A stretch of 64,000 nucleotides of DNA from Chloroflexota bacterium (GCA_005880915.1 VBIW01000037.1:1-64000), one strand, 5' to 3'; numbered from the stretch's first letter, positions 26,217 through 38,319 are shown. Numbers and translations are program-made. Notes: generated by a model from the sequence alone, not told the origin.

Positions 26217-27059
26217 TCAGGAGACGAGCTTAGCGCAGACCCGTTCCAGCTCTTCCCGACTCGAGTAGCGAAGCTCGAGCTTGCCGCGATTCAGATTTCC
26301 GCTCAGCTTGATCGGCAGGCCGAGGCTTGATTCGACGTCAGCGGCGAGCGCGCGCAGCTCGGCAGCAGAGTCAGAGTGGCTGCGGCGGCGCGGGCGGTAC
26401 GTCCTGACCCAGTTCTCCGTCTGACGCACGGAAAGATGTCGTGCGATCACGACTTTGAGGCCATGCTCTTGAGCGGCCTGGCTCGCCAGCGCGATGAGCG
26501 CTCGTGCGTGCCCTGCCGTGATCACGCCGGACCCGACAGAGGACTGCACCGCTGCGCAGCCGGCGAGCAGGCGCATCGATTGCGTAACCGATACGCGATG
26601 CTTGCCAAGTCGCTGCGCGACGTCTTCATGCGTCAGGCCGAAATCTTCGATGAGCCGCCTGAGGCCGCGAGCTTCTTCGATTGGGTCGAGGTCGGTGCGC
26701 TGAAGGTTTTCGATCAGGCCGAGCACGAGCTGCTCGTCATTGCCGGCGTCGCCGCGCACGACCGCGGGCACCGTGTTGAGTCCGGCGAGCCGCGCCGCGC
26801 GCCATCGCCGTTCACCGGCGATCAGCTCGTAGCCGTCGGACAGGCGCCGCACGAGAAGGGGTTGGAGGACGCCGTGGAGGCGGATGGACTCCGCGAGCTC
26901 GCCGAGCGGCTCAGCGTCGAATCGTGAGCGCACCTGCTGGCGAGAGGGTCGGATCTGGTCGACGGCGATCATCTGCGGGACCAATGCGTCGCCCTGGCTC
27001 GACATCGGGATCAACGCGTCGAGTCCGCGACCGAGTCCGCGCGGGCGTGGTTGGCTCAT
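26217..27059 (-). CDS. parB: Chromosome partitioning protein ParB
   Basis: RGLGRGLDALIP, YELIAGERRWRAARLAGL, GLIENLQRTDLDPIEEARG. Confidence 0.97.
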   Translation of the reverse strand: MSQPRPRGLGRGLDALIPMSSQGDALVPQMIAVDQIRPSRQQVRSRFDAEPLGELAESIRLHGVLQPLLVRRLSDGYELIAGERRWRAARLAGLNTVPAVVRGDAGNDEQLVLGLIENLQRTDLDPIEEARGLRRLIEDFGLTHEDVAQRLGKHRVSVTQSMRLLAGCAAVQSSVGSGVITAGHARALIALASQAAQEHGLKVVIARHLSVRQTENWVRTYRPRRRSHSDSAAELRALAADVESSLGLPIKLSGNLNRGKLELRYSSREELERVCAKLVS

Positions 27060-27931
27060 CGTTCAAGCAGCTCCTTCGCGAGGGCGCGATACGCCACAGC
27101 GCCTCGACATGTGGGGTCGTATTCGATCACGGACTTGCCGTGGCTCGGTGCTTCGCTCAGGCGGACGTTGCGCGGGATCAGCGTCTCGAGGATATGGTGC
27201 GGGTGAGAACGCCGGACCGCGTTGAGAACGTCCCACGCGAGCGTGGTCCGTGCGTCAAATTGCGTCATCAGGATGCCCGCGATTGCGAGCTTCGGATTGA
27301 GCCGGGACCGGACCAGCTGATGCGTGTACATGAGGTGACGGAGCCCCTCGAGCGCGAAGTACTCGCACTGGGTGGGTATGAGCATGCTGGTGGCTGCGAC
27401 CAGCGCGTTGAGCGTGAGCAGGCCCAGCGATGGGGGACAGTCGAGCAGGACGATCTCGACTCCGGCCGGAGTCGAGGCGAGCGCCTGGCGGAGGAGGCCC
27501 TCTCGCTCAGTCATCCCGGCCAGCTCGATCTCCGCCCCGGCGAGGTCGATGTGAGAGGGAATGAGCGACAGTCCGGTCATCCCGGTCGGCTGCACGACCT
27601 CGGCGACCGTGGCCTCTCCGGTGAGCATGTGGTAGATGTTCAGCCGGGCTCGCGCGGGGTCGAGGCCCAGGCCTGATGTCGAGTTCGCCTGCGGATCCAG
27701 GTCGACGAGCAGGGTCGGATGGCCGACTTCGGCCAGCGCCGCAGCCAGGTTGATCGCGGTGGTCGTTTTGCCTACACCGCCCTTCTGGTTGACCACCGCC
27801 ACGACCGGCATCTCAGTGGTTGCCAACATATTGGGCCGGGCTTCACTTGCAGCTCCTACATCTGGGGCCATTGGGCGAAATTCTAGCCCTGGCTCGATCG
27901 ATTGGCCAGCCATCCTGTTAAGTGCTTCCAC
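27056..27931 (-). CDS. parA: Chromosome partitioning ATPase ParA
   Basis: VVAVVNQKGGVGKTTTAINLAAALAEVG, DLDPQANSTSGLG, LLDCPPSLGLLTLNAL. Confidence 0.97.
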   Translation of the reverse strand: MEALNRMAGQSIEPGLEFRPMAPDVGAASEARPNMLATTEMPVVAVVNQKGGVGKTTTAINLAAALAEVGHPTLLVDLDPQANSTSGLGLDPARARLNIYHMLTGEATVAEVVQPTGMTGLSLIPSHIDLAGAEIELAGMTEREGLLRQALASTPAGVEIVLLDCPPSLGLLTLNALVAATSMLIPTQCEYFALEGLRHLMYTHQLVRSRLNPKLAIAGILMTQFDARTTLAWDVLNAVRRSHPHHILETLIPRNVRLSEAPSHGKSVIEYDPTCRGAVAYRALAKELLER

Positions 27932-28988
27932 CGGCCGTGGCCGCGTTTCGACGGTTGGCCCAGATCGCGTAGCCGGTGACTGCGACGAGCGCCAGCTCGA
28001 CGATGAAGGCCCCGCTCAGCAGCACACCCGTAAGTCCGATGCCAACCAACAGGTTGTAGCTGACGTGGCAGACGCACGATGTCGTGGTGTTTGTGTACTT
28101 GCGGATCAGGCCGAGGCCGAGCGCGATCGCGAAGACGGCGACCGTGTCGACCGAGGTGCCGTACTGGGTGTGGATCGAGGTGAAAAGGAGAGCTGTCGCG
28201 ATCAGTCCGATCCGAGGCTGCAGGGCCCCACGAAACAGGACCTCCTCGCAGATGCCGGGAAGCAGGGCCACCGCTGCGATTCCATACGGGGTGCCAAGCT
28301 GGCCGAAGATGTGCTGGGTGGTGGCGTCAACCCGCCGCGCGATATCCGGCGACCACGCGTGGTTGAGGGCGTCGGACTCCTGGCCAAAGGCAAAAAGGGC
28401 GCCGGCCGCCGCGAGGGCGAGAGCGATATGCCACCAGGCGGGGCGGATCAGTCCCAGCCGGCTTCCGGCCTCGGGCACGCTGCGGCGCATGAAGATGCCG
28501 ACTCCGGCCAGGGCAAGGATTAAGAAGGGGACCTCGTTCAAGAAGAGGTCAAAGATGGTCAGCGCCGGCTGAGCGTTGTTGGCTGCAAGCACGTCGGTGA
28601 AGGCGATAAAGGTGACCTGGGTGCCGAAGAAGATGGTCGCCAGGACGAGCGCGAGCGCGTGGACCGGGCTGTTGGGGTCGATGGGGAGTAACGCAGCGAG
28701 GTCCTGGCGGATCGGTTTGAAGGCAAATCCGCCCGCCGCGACCGCCGTCACGATGGTGCCCGCGTCGACGGCGAAGGTGGCCTGGCGGCTCAGGCCTGCC
28801 GCTCCGGTCGGTGCGCCCAGCAGGTCGAGCGTCCCGACGAGCCCGGTCATGACGGCTGGAATCGCGGCCAGGGCGGGGGTGGCCACCGCGGCCCACGTTT
28901 TCCCCACCGCAGCGTTGGCCAGGATGATCAGCGGGAGCGGCAGGAGCTCGACGAGAGCCGTGCCGGCGTCGAGGGGAAGGTGAGCGAT
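27918..28988 (-). CDS. CPBP-family intramembrane metalloprotease (start probably ATC 28988)
   Basis: Multi-TM protein with ICEEVLFRGALQPRIG and FTSIHTQYG; TGATC overlap with the upstream slipin stop. Confidence 0.85.
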   Translation of the reverse strand: MAHLPLDAGTALVELLPLPLIILANAAVGKTWAAVATPALAAIPAVMTGLVGTLDLLGAPTGAAGLSRQATFAVDAGTIVTAVAAGGFAFKPIRQDLAALLPIDPNSPVHALALVLATIFFGTQVTFIAFTDVLAANNAQPALTIFDLFLNEVPFLILALAGVGIFMRRSVPEAGSRLGLIRPAWWHIALALAAAGALFAFGQESDALNHAWSPDIARRVDATTQHIFGQLGTPYGIAAVALLPGICEEVLFRGALQPRIGLIATALLFTSIHTQYGTSVDTVAVFAIALGLGLIRKYTNTTTSCVCHVSYNLLVGIGLTGVLLSGAFIVELALVAVTGYAIWANRRNAATAGGST

Positions 28989-29803
28989 CAGCCGGTTTTG
29001 GCGCCCTTGTCGGGCAGCGGCGCCGCCGGCGAGCCATCGATGGGTCTCCCCATGTCGATCAGCGGGCGGATGAGCTCGATGGGGAGCGGGAGGATGATCG
29101 TCGTGTTCTTCTCGGAGCCGATCTCGACCATCGTCTGGAGGAACCGGAGCTGGAGCGCGCCCTGCTGGGACGAGATCACCTGCGCTGCATTGGCCAGGGT
29201 CTGCGAAGCCTGAAACTCGCCTTCGGCGTTGATGATCTTCGCGCGCTTCTCGCGCTCCGCCTCCGCCTGCTTGGCCATCGCGCGCTGCATCGTGCTGGGC
29301 AGCTCGACGTCCTTGATCTCGACCACCGAGACCTTGATGCCCCATGGTTCGGTCTGCTCGTCGATGATCTTCTGCAGGTTCTGGTTGATCCTGTCGCGCT
29401 CGGCGAGGAGCTCATCGAGCGTGGACTGACCAAGCACGGCGCGCAGCGTCGTCTGTGCGATCTGTGACGACGCGTTGATGTAGTTCAGCACCTGCACGAC
29501 GGCTCTTCGCGCGTCGACGACCTGGAAGTAGATCACGGCGTTGACCTTGGCGGTCACGTTGTCCTTCGTGATGACCTCCTGCGGCGGCACCTCGAGCGTG
29601 ATCACGCGCAGATCGATCTTCACCAGGCGGTCGACGCCGAACGGAATGATGAAGAAGAGCCCCGGACCTTTCAGGGCGATCAGGCGGCCCAGCCGGAACA
29701 CGACCCCGCGCTCGTATTCAGCCGCGATGCGCAGGCTGGAGAAGATCGCGATGAGGATCACGAAAAGGATCACGGCGATGACGACGAGCGTCCCCACGTC
29801 CAC
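28988..29803 (-). CDS. Slipin / stomatin-prohibitin (SPFH) family protein
   Basis: EYERGVVFRLGRLIALKGPGLFFIIPFGVDRLVKIDLRVITLEVPPQEVITKDNVTAKVNAVIYF. Confidence 0.96.
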   Translation of the reverse strand: MDVGTLVVIAVILFVILIAIFSSLRIAAEYERGVVFRLGRLIALKGPGLFFIIPFGVDRLVKIDLRVITLEVPPQEVITKDNVTAKVNAVIYFQVVDARRAVVQVLNYINASSQIAQTTLRAVLGQSTLDELLAERDRINQNLQKIIDEQTEPWGIKVSVVEIKDVELPSTMQRAMAKQAEAEREKRAKIINAEGEFQASQTLANAAQVISSQQGALQLRFLQTMVEIGSEKNTTIILPLPIELIRPLIDMGRPIDGSPAAPLPDKGAKTG

Positions 29804-31143
29804 TATCTCTTCTCCTTGGCCTGGCCGTTCTCTCGCGCGACCTGCAGCTGAAGGCCCTGGCGCCCGACGACCCGCACTGGGGATCCGGCCGGGATCGGCC
29901 CGTCAGACGTCGCCTTCCACAGCGCGCCCGCCACAAAGACTAGACCTTCAGGCGCGAGCTCCTCGCGGGCCTCGCCGAGCGCTCCGACCATGCTGTCAGC
30001 CCCAGACAGAGCGGGCTGGCGCCGGGCTGCGATCACCTTCCGGATGAAGAACGCGAAGAAACCTAGCGTCAGGAGTCCCGTGATGAGGGAGGCGATGGGA
30101 TTGACGCCGAGGCCGATCGGCCCGGTGTTGATGAGAAAGGCCATCCCGAGCACGAGCGCGAAGACACCGCCCACGGACAGGAATCCGTGCGTTGGCGCCT
30201 TCAGGTCGGCGATGAACAGCAGGAGGGCGAGCAGCATCATCAGTCCGCCGGCGATGTTGACCGGCAGGTTGGCGAGCGAAACGATGGCAAGGACGGCCGC
30301 GATGCCGCCGATGACCCCGGGCAGGATCAGGCCTGGGTTCTGCATCTCGGTGATGATTCCGTAGCCCGCGACGATGATCAGCAAGGCGGCGATGGTCGGA
30401 TCGATCAGGGCGTTGAGGAACACCTGCCAGAAGGGCATTGGATAGTCGTCGACCACCGCGCCTGCGGAGTGAATGACAAGGCTGCCGTTGGTCCGGGGCA
30501 CCGAGCGGCCGTCGATCTCGCTGAGCAAGGACCTGATGTCCATGGCTTCGAGGTCGGCGACATGCAGTCGAACGGCGTCTTCCGCATTGATGTTCACGCT
30601 GTTTCGCACGGCCTGCTCTGCCCAGTCGGCGTTGCGGCCGTGCATCGTGGCGAGGTTGCGGACGCGTGTGACGGCGTCGTTGAGGACTTTTGCCCCGAGG
30701 TCGCCGGTCAGGTTCTCGCCCGTTGCCTGGATCGGATGGGCGGAGCCGATGTTGGTGCCCGGAGCCATCGCCACCACATCGGCCGCCTGGGCGACAAACA
30801 GGCCGGCGGACGCGGCTCGAGCACCGGTGGGAGAGACGTAGACGACGACGGGCACGCTGGAGTTGAGCAGGCTGGTCACGATCTCGTCCATCGAGGTCGA
30901 GATGCCGCCGGGCGTGTTCATCACCACGAGAAGGGCGCCGGCGTGGTCGGCTTCCGCGCGGTTGACCGCGCTCTGGATGTAGGCGGACATGATGTTGTTG
31001 ATATCGCCGTTGAGGTCGACTTCCTCGACGTGGGGCGCGGCGGCTCCGGCCTGGAGCGGCAGGAGCGCGGCGACGGCGGCAAAAAGCATCCCGACCAGCC
31101 GGAGCGCAACTCGTGCGCGCATGTTGCGAGTATGGCAACCCAC
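29803..31143 (-). CDS. NfeD-family serine protease-like membrane protein
   Basis: LLVVMNTPGGISTSMDEIV, YVSPTGARAASAGLFVAQAADVVAMAPGTNIGSAHP; C-terminal NfeD OB-fold. Confidence 0.93.
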   Translation of the reverse strand: MGCHTRNMRARVALRLVGMLFAAVAALLPLQAGAAAPHVEEVDLNGDINNIMSAYIQSAVNRAEADHAGALLVVMNTPGGISTSMDEIVTSLLNSSVPVVVYVSPTGARAASAGLFVAQAADVVAMAPGTNIGSAHPIQATGENLTGDLGAKVLNDAVTRVRNLATMHGRNADWAEQAVRNSVNINAEDAVRLHVADLEAMDIRSLLSEIDGRSVPRTNGSLVIHSAGAVVDDYPMPFWQVFLNALIDPTIAALLIIVAGYGIITEMQNPGLILPGVIGGIAAVLAIVSLANLPVNIAGGLMMLLALLLFIADLKAPTHGFLSVGGVFALVLGMAFLINTGPIGLGVNPIASLITGLLTLGFFAFFIRKVIAARRQPALSGADSMVGALGEAREELAPEGLVFVAGALWKATSDGPIPAGSPVRVVGRQGLQLQVARENGQAKEKR

Positions 31144-31217
31144 CGCCTCGACTGCCCATGTAAAACGTGGAACATCGGCTTTCTGGAGGCCTCGCGAGCC
31201 GGGCGTAGAATCGAGCG

Positions 31218-31826
31218 GTGCCAGCCGAATCGATCAACCCCGACGGCGATGAGCTGCTCATGCATGACCTGCGCGGGCAAGCCCGGATGACGCCGCCAGT
31301 GGGGGAGTCTGAGCAGGCAGTCCTGCTCGAGAAGTCCGCCCTCGGCGACCGCAAAAGCCAGGAGCGCCTGGTCGCCGCCAACCTCGGTCTCGTGATCCGC
31401 CTGGCCGAGGCCCGCGAAGACAAGGGCCTTTCCCTGCCGGACCTCGTCCAGGAGGGTTCGCTCGGCCTTTTCGAGGCGGTACGTTCGTTTGCCACCAGCG
31501 GTGAGGTGGACTTCGCGCGCTTTGCCGAGCAACGGATCGGCGAGCAGATGAATGCCGCGATCGCCGCCGAGGCGACGGCCGTGCGCGATGCTGAGCTCCT
31601 GGTCGCCGCGGCCGGCGATTACGAGCGGACCTGGGTGCTGCTCCGCCGCCTGTTGGGCCACGACCCGACAGCCGCCCAGATTGCTGAAAAGCTCGAGTGG
31701 ACGGTCGATCGAACGCGGTACGTGGCGCAGGTCGTTGCGGAGGCGCGGCGCCGTCACGACGAAGAGCTGCTTGCCTTCGTCGACCCTGACGCCATAGAAG
31801 ACATCGACGACGCGATTGACGCCTAG
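31218..31826 (+). CDS. Sigma-70-like protein with regions 2/3 and no obvious region 4
   Basis: RLVAANLGLVIRLAEAREDKGLSLPDLVQEGSLGLFEAVRSF; DPTAAQIAEKLEWTVDRTRYV. Confidence 0.75.
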   Translation: MPAESINPDGDELLMHDLRGQARMTPPVGESEQAVLLEKSALGDRKSQERLVAANLGLVIRLAEAREDKGLSLPDLVQEGSLGLFEAVRSFATSGEVDFARFAEQRIGEQMNAAIAAEATAVRDAELLVAAAGDYERTWVLLRRLLGHDPTAAQIAEKLEWTVDRTRYVAQVVAEARRRHDEELLAFVDPDAIEDIDDAIDA

Positions 31827-32964
31827 CGCGCCCCGGCGCACGCCGCTGTACGACCGCCATCTCGCGCTGGGCGGCCGCATGGTCGACTTCGGTGGCTGGG
31901 ACATGCCGCAGCAGTACAGCTCCATCCGCGATGAGCACCTCGCCGTCCGCCAGGTGGCCGGTCTCTTCGATGTTTCGCACATGGGCCGATTTCGCGTCGC
32001 GGGCGATTCCTGCGTCGAGTTCTTGCAGGGCCTCTTGACCAACGATCTAGCGCTGCTCGTGCACGGCCAGGCGCAGTACAACCTGATGTGCAACGAGCAA
32101 GGCGGCGTCATCGACGATCTCGTCGTCTACCGGGGCAGCGAGGGATTTTTCGTGGTGGTGAACGCGTCGAATCGGGAGAAGGACCTGGAGTGGATGCGGT
32201 CTCTTGCCCCCAAAGACATCGAGGTCGAAGACCGCACCTTTGAGCTCGGTCTCCTCGCTTTTCAGGGGCCACGGTCCGAGGACCTTCTGCCCTGCGAGGG
32301 CCTCGACCAGATTCCCTATTTCGGGTTCGGTCAAGGCGACGTCGCCGGCATACACGCCTTGATCTCGCGCACCGGCTACACGGGCGAGGATGGATTCGAG
32401 CTGTTCATCAGCAGCGACAAAGTCGGCGACGCGTGGGATGCGATCCTCGAACACGGGAGGTCGGCGGGGGTACTGCCGGCCGGTCTCGGTGCACGCGACG
32501 CGACTCGCCTGGAGGCTGCGCTTCGCCTGTGGGGCAATGACATGGACGAGACGGTCAACGCCTACGAAGCGGGCCTTGGCTGGACGGTCAAGCTCGACAA
32601 GGGCGACTTCATCGGCCGAGAGGCACTGCAAAGGGTCAAGGCAGAGGGACCGCGCCGCCAGCTCGTCGGGCTGAAGCTGCAGCCAGGCGACATCGCGCGT
32701 CATGGAGCTGCGGTGTCGGCGGGCGGAAGGCCCATCGGTGTCGTCACCAGCGGCACGCACTCCTTCTTCCTGGGCTATCCGATCGCCCTCGCGATGGTGC
32801 AAGCGCGATCATTGCAAGTTGGAGACACCGCCTCGGTGGAGGTACGCGGACGAGACGCCGGTGCCGATGTCGTCAAGCTACCTTTCTATCGAGGTTCGGC
32901 CCGCTCACTCAGCGAGAAGAAGGAGAGTCGCCATGGCAGACCGTCGCTACACCAAGACGCATGA
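31816..32964 (+). CDS. gcvT: Glycine cleavage system T protein
   Basis: TPLYDRHLALGGRMVDFGGWDMPQQYSSIRDEHLAVRQVAGLFDVSHMGRF; SRTGYTGEDGFELF; GARDATRLEAALRLWGNDMDE. Confidence 0.97.
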   Translation: MTPSAPRRTPLYDRHLALGGRMVDFGGWDMPQQYSSIRDEHLAVRQVAGLFDVSHMGRFRVAGDSCVEFLQGLLTNDLALLVHGQAQYNLMCNEQGGVIDDLVVYRGSEGFFVVVNASNREKDLEWMRSLAPKDIEVEDRTFELGLLAFQGPRSEDLLPCEGLDQIPYFGFGQGDVAGIHALISRTGYTGEDGFELFISSDKVGDAWDAILEHGRSAGVLPAGLGARDATRLEAALRLWGNDMDETVNAYEAGLGWTVKLDKGDFIGREALQRVKAEGPRRQLVGLKLQPGDIARHGAAVSAGGRPIGVVTSGTHSFFLGYPIALAMVQARSLQVGDTASVEVRGRDAGADVVKLPFYRGSARSLSEKKESRHGRPSLHQDA

Positions 32965-33310
32965 GTGGGTCACCGTGGACGGGAAACACGCGACCATCGG
33001 CATCACAGACTTTGCGCAGTCTCAGCTCGGCGACGTCGTCTTCCTGGAGCTGCCAAGCGCGGGCAGAAAGCTCGCGTCGCGGGAGACCTTCGGCGTGATC
33101 GAATCGGTCAAGGCCGCGAGCGACCTCTACGCGCCGGTGGCGGGACGGATCGCCGAGGTGAACGAGAAGCTGGCGTCGAAACCCGAATTGATCAACTCCG
33201 ATCCCTACGGCGAGGGCTGGATCCTCAAGCTCGAGCTCTCCGGTGATCTGCCTTCCGACCTCCTCGATGAGGCCGAGTACAAAAAAGTGACCGAGGCGTC
33301 CGCCAGCTAG
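32933..33310 (+). CDS. gcvH: Glycine cleavage system H protein
   Basis: YTKTHEWVTVDGKHATIGITDFAQSQLGDVVFLELP...FGVIESVKAASDLYAPVAG; SD aaggagag. Confidence 0.97.
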   Translation: MADRRYTKTHEWVTVDGKHATIGITDFAQSQLGDVVFLELPSAGRKLASRETFGVIESVKAASDLYAPVAGRIAEVNEKLASKPELINSDPYGEGWILKLELSGDLPSDLLDEAEYKKVTEASAS

Positions 33311-34603
33311 TTGCCGTACCTCGTCCACTCTCCCGAAGACCGCTCGGCGATGCTGGAGACCATCGGCGTGCGCTCGATGAGCGACCTGCTCGTCGACATC
33401 CCGCAGTCGCTTCGCCTGGAGTCGCTTCAGCTGCCCGACGGCCTTTCTGAGTTCGAGACCATGGCCCACGTCTCCGACCTTGCCGCGCGCAACCGCGTCT
33501 ATCCGGACCGGCTGACCTTTCGCGGCGGCGGCGTGTACCGGCGCTTCATCCCTGCCGCCGTCGCCGCGGTGACGTCAAAGCCAGAGTTCTACACGGCTTA
33601 CACGCCCTACCAGGCCGAGGCAAGCCAGGGCACGCTCCAGGCGATCTTCGAATACCAGTCGCTGATCGCGGAGCTCACCGCCCTCGATGTGTCGAACGCC
33701 TCGCTCTACGACGGCGCGACCGCGGTGGCGGAGGCCGCGATGATGGCGCACGTCCACAACGGTCGGAATGAGGTGCTCGTCTCGGGTTACGTGCATCCCG
33801 AGTACGTGCAGGTGCTGCGCGCGTTCGGCGAGGGTCGCGGGATCAAGGTCCGGAAGGACGGCGAGCCCAACAAGAAGACGGCCGCCGTGATCTTCCAGCA
33901 GCCCGACTTCCTCGGCCTGCTCGTCGACCCTCGAGCGCTGACCGCGGCGGCGCACGACGCGGGGGCGCTGGCGATCGCATGCGTCGACCCGATCAGCCTG
34001 GCGATCCTCGCGCCGCCCGGGGAGTATGGGGCCGACATCGCCGTCGGGGAGGGCCAGCAGCTCGGCCTGGCGCCGAGCTTTGGCGGACCCCACGTCGGCT
34101 TCATCGCGTGCCGGAAGGAGCTTGTGCGGAAGCTCCCGGGTCGCCTCGTCGGCACCGCGCACGACGCCCAGGGGCGGCGTGGTTTTGTCCTGGCGCTGGC
34201 GGCCCGAGAACAACATATTCGGCGCGAGAAGGCGACCTCCAACATCTGCACCAACCACTCGCTATGCGCGCTGGCGGCGGCCGTTTACCTGACCTACATG
34301 GGGCCTTACGGGCTGCGCCAGGTCGCGGAGGTCAGCTTCAAGCGAGCGCACAACCTGGCCGAGCGGCTCACGGCCCTGCCTGGCTGGGAGCCGCCCTTTC
34401 CCGAACGCCAGTTTCTGAATGAGTTCCCTGTCCGCGTGCCCAAGGCCCCGGCCGTCGTCCGCCGGCTCGCCCGCAAGGGAATCCTGGGTGGCCTGGAGGT
34501 CAGCCGGTGGTTCCGCGAGCTCAAGGGTGTGCTGACGTTCACCTGCACCGAGGTCAACGACGCGCGCGCCCTGGACGAGCTGCTGGAGGCGCTGGCGTCG
34601 TGA
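33311..34603 (+). CDS. gcvPA: Glycine dehydrogenase (decarboxylating) subunit 1
   Basis: FRGGGVYRRFIPAAV, FYTAYTPYQAEASQGTLQAIFEYQSLIAELTALDVSNASLYDGATA. Confidence 0.97.
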   Translation: MPYLVHSPEDRSAMLETIGVRSMSDLLVDIPQSLRLESLQLPDGLSEFETMAHVSDLAARNRVYPDRLTFRGGGVYRRFIPAAVAAVTSKPEFYTAYTPYQAEASQGTLQAIFEYQSLIAELTALDVSNASLYDGATAVAEAAMMAHVHNGRNEVLVSGYVHPEYVQVLRAFGEGRGIKVRKDGEPNKKTAAVIFQQPDFLGLLVDPRALTAAAHDAGALAIACVDPISLAILAPPGEYGADIAVGEGQQLGLAPSFGGPHVGFIACRKELVRKLPGRLVGTAHDAQGRRGFVLALAAREQHIRREKATSNICTNHSLCALAAAVYLTYMGPYGLRQVAEVSFKRAHNLAERLTALPGWEPPFPERQFLNEFPVRVPKAPAVVRRLARKGILGGLEVSRWFRELKGVLTFTCTEVNDARALDELLEALAS

Positions 34604-36108
34604 CCGAGCCGCTCAGCTTCGAGCTCAGCCGGCCGGCGGTCGACCCGCCGCGCCTGCCCGAGGCCGACGTCGCGGGGCCAAACCCCAGCGACGTGCTGCC
34701 GAGAGAGGCCCTGCGCTCCAGGCCGCCCGGGCTGCCTCGTCTCAGCGAGCCCGAGATCATGCGCCATTACAGCCGCATGGCCTCGCTCAACTACTCCATC
34801 AGCGAGAACTTCTATCCGCTCGGGAGCTGCACGATGAAGTACAACCCGGTCCTCAACGAGGCCGCCGCGGCCCTGCCCGGGTTTGCGGGCCTCCACCCGT
34901 ACCAGGACGAGGACACCGTGCAGGGCGCCCTGGAGCTCATGTGGCGGCTCGAGCGAGCCCTGTGCGCCATCGTCGGTGTGGACCGCGTGACTCTGCAGCC
35001 GGCAGCCGGCGCTCATGGCGAATGGACGGCCTTGCGAATGATCGCCGCCTTCCACCACTCGCGGAAGGAGACGCGGACCGAGGTCCTCGTGCCCGACTCC
35101 GCGCATGGCACCAACCCGGCAAGCGCCGCCCTGAGCGGCTTCCACGTGGTCGAGGTCAAGTCGGGCCTCGACGGCCGGATCAGCCTGGCCGACCTGGAGT
35201 CGAAGCTATCGCCCCAGACCGCCGCCCTGATGCTGACCAACCCCAACACCTTGGGGTTATTCGAGCGAGAGATACTAGATATTGCGGAGATGGTGCACGC
35301 AACCGGGGCGATGCTGTACTACGACGGAGCCAATCTCAACGCCTTCATGGGGATCTGCCGCCCGGGTGACATGGGCTTCGACGCGGTGCACATGAACCTG
35401 CACAAGACCTTCACCACCCCGCATGGCGGGGGCGGCCCAGGCGCGGGGCCGGTGGGCGTCAAAGCCGAGCTCGTGCCGTTCCTGCCCTCGCCCACGGTAG
35501 AGCGCGCTAACGGTCACCTCACGCTGGATTACAAGCGACCACAGTCAATTGGTCGGGTGCGGAGCTTTTACGGCAATTTCGGAATGCTGGTCCGCGCCTA
35601 CACCTACATCCTCGCCATGGGCGGCGACGGCCTCAGCCAGGCGTCACAGGATGCGGTGCTGTCGGCCAACTACCTCCGCAAGCTGGTCGAGGGTGACCTC
35701 GAGATGCCCCACGACGGCCCCTGCATGCACGAGTTCGTGGCCAGCGCACACAATCTCCACGAGAACGGGGTGAGGGCGCTGGACGTCGCCAAGGCGCTCC
35801 TGGATCGCCAGTTCTACGCCCCGACGGTGTACTTCCCGCTGGTCGTCCCAGAGGCGATCATGGTCGAGCCGACCGAGACCGAAAGCAAGGCGACCCTCGA
35901 TTCGTTTGCCCAGGCGATCAAGGAGATCGTCGCCCAGGCCAGGACCGACCCCCAGGGCCTCCACGACGAGCCGAAAAACCTGCCCGTAGGGCGCCTCGAC
36001 GAGGTGACCGCGGCGCGCCGGATCAACGCCTATCTGCAGGGCCAGAGCGAGGACCCGATCCTGGGCTGGAAAGCACCTTCGGGCAACCCCTCTGAGGAGG
36101 TCTGTTAA
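34600..36108 (+). CDS. gcvPB: Glycine dehydrogenase (decarboxylating) subunit 2
   Basis: NYSISENFYPLGSCTMKYNP, DSAHGTNPASAALSGF, HMNLHKTFTTPHGGGGPGAGPVGVK. Confidence 0.97.
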   Translation: MTEPLSFELSRPAVDPPRLPEADVAGPNPSDVLPREALRSRPPGLPRLSEPEIMRHYSRMASLNYSISENFYPLGSCTMKYNPVLNEAAAALPGFAGLHPYQDEDTVQGALELMWRLERALCAIVGVDRVTLQPAAGAHGEWTALRMIAAFHHSRKETRTEVLVPDSAHGTNPASAALSGFHVVEVKSGLDGRISLADLESKLSPQTAALMLTNPNTLGLFEREILDIAEMVHATGAMLYYDGANLNAFMGICRPGDMGFDAVHMNLHKTFTTPHGGGGPGAGPVGVKAELVPFLPSPTVERANGHLTLDYKRPQSIGRVRSFYGNFGMLVRAYTYILAMGGDGLSQASQDAVLSANYLRKLVEGDLEMPHDGPCMHEFVASAHNLHENGVRALDVAKALLDRQFYAPTVYFPLVVPEAIMVEPTETESKATLDSFAQAIKEIVAQARTDPQGLHDEPKNLPVGRLDEVTAARRINAYLQGQSEDPILGWKAPSGNPSEEVC

Positions 36109-36178
36109 GACCGTCCGTCCGGCCATTTTCGTATTCAAAATCCGGTAGAATTCATAGCCTGAAGTTCTGCCCAGTTGA

Positions 36179-38307
<2,129 letters not shown>

Positions 38308-38319
38308 GCGGTTTCCAAA

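Noticed and set aside
29996-31495. 499-aa minus-strand ORF
   Set aside because: Alternative frame of the nfeD-like gene; translation is basic low-complexity.
30921-32111. 396-aa minus-strand ORF
   Set aside because: Antisense to the sigma-like gene and gcvT; no recognisable domain.
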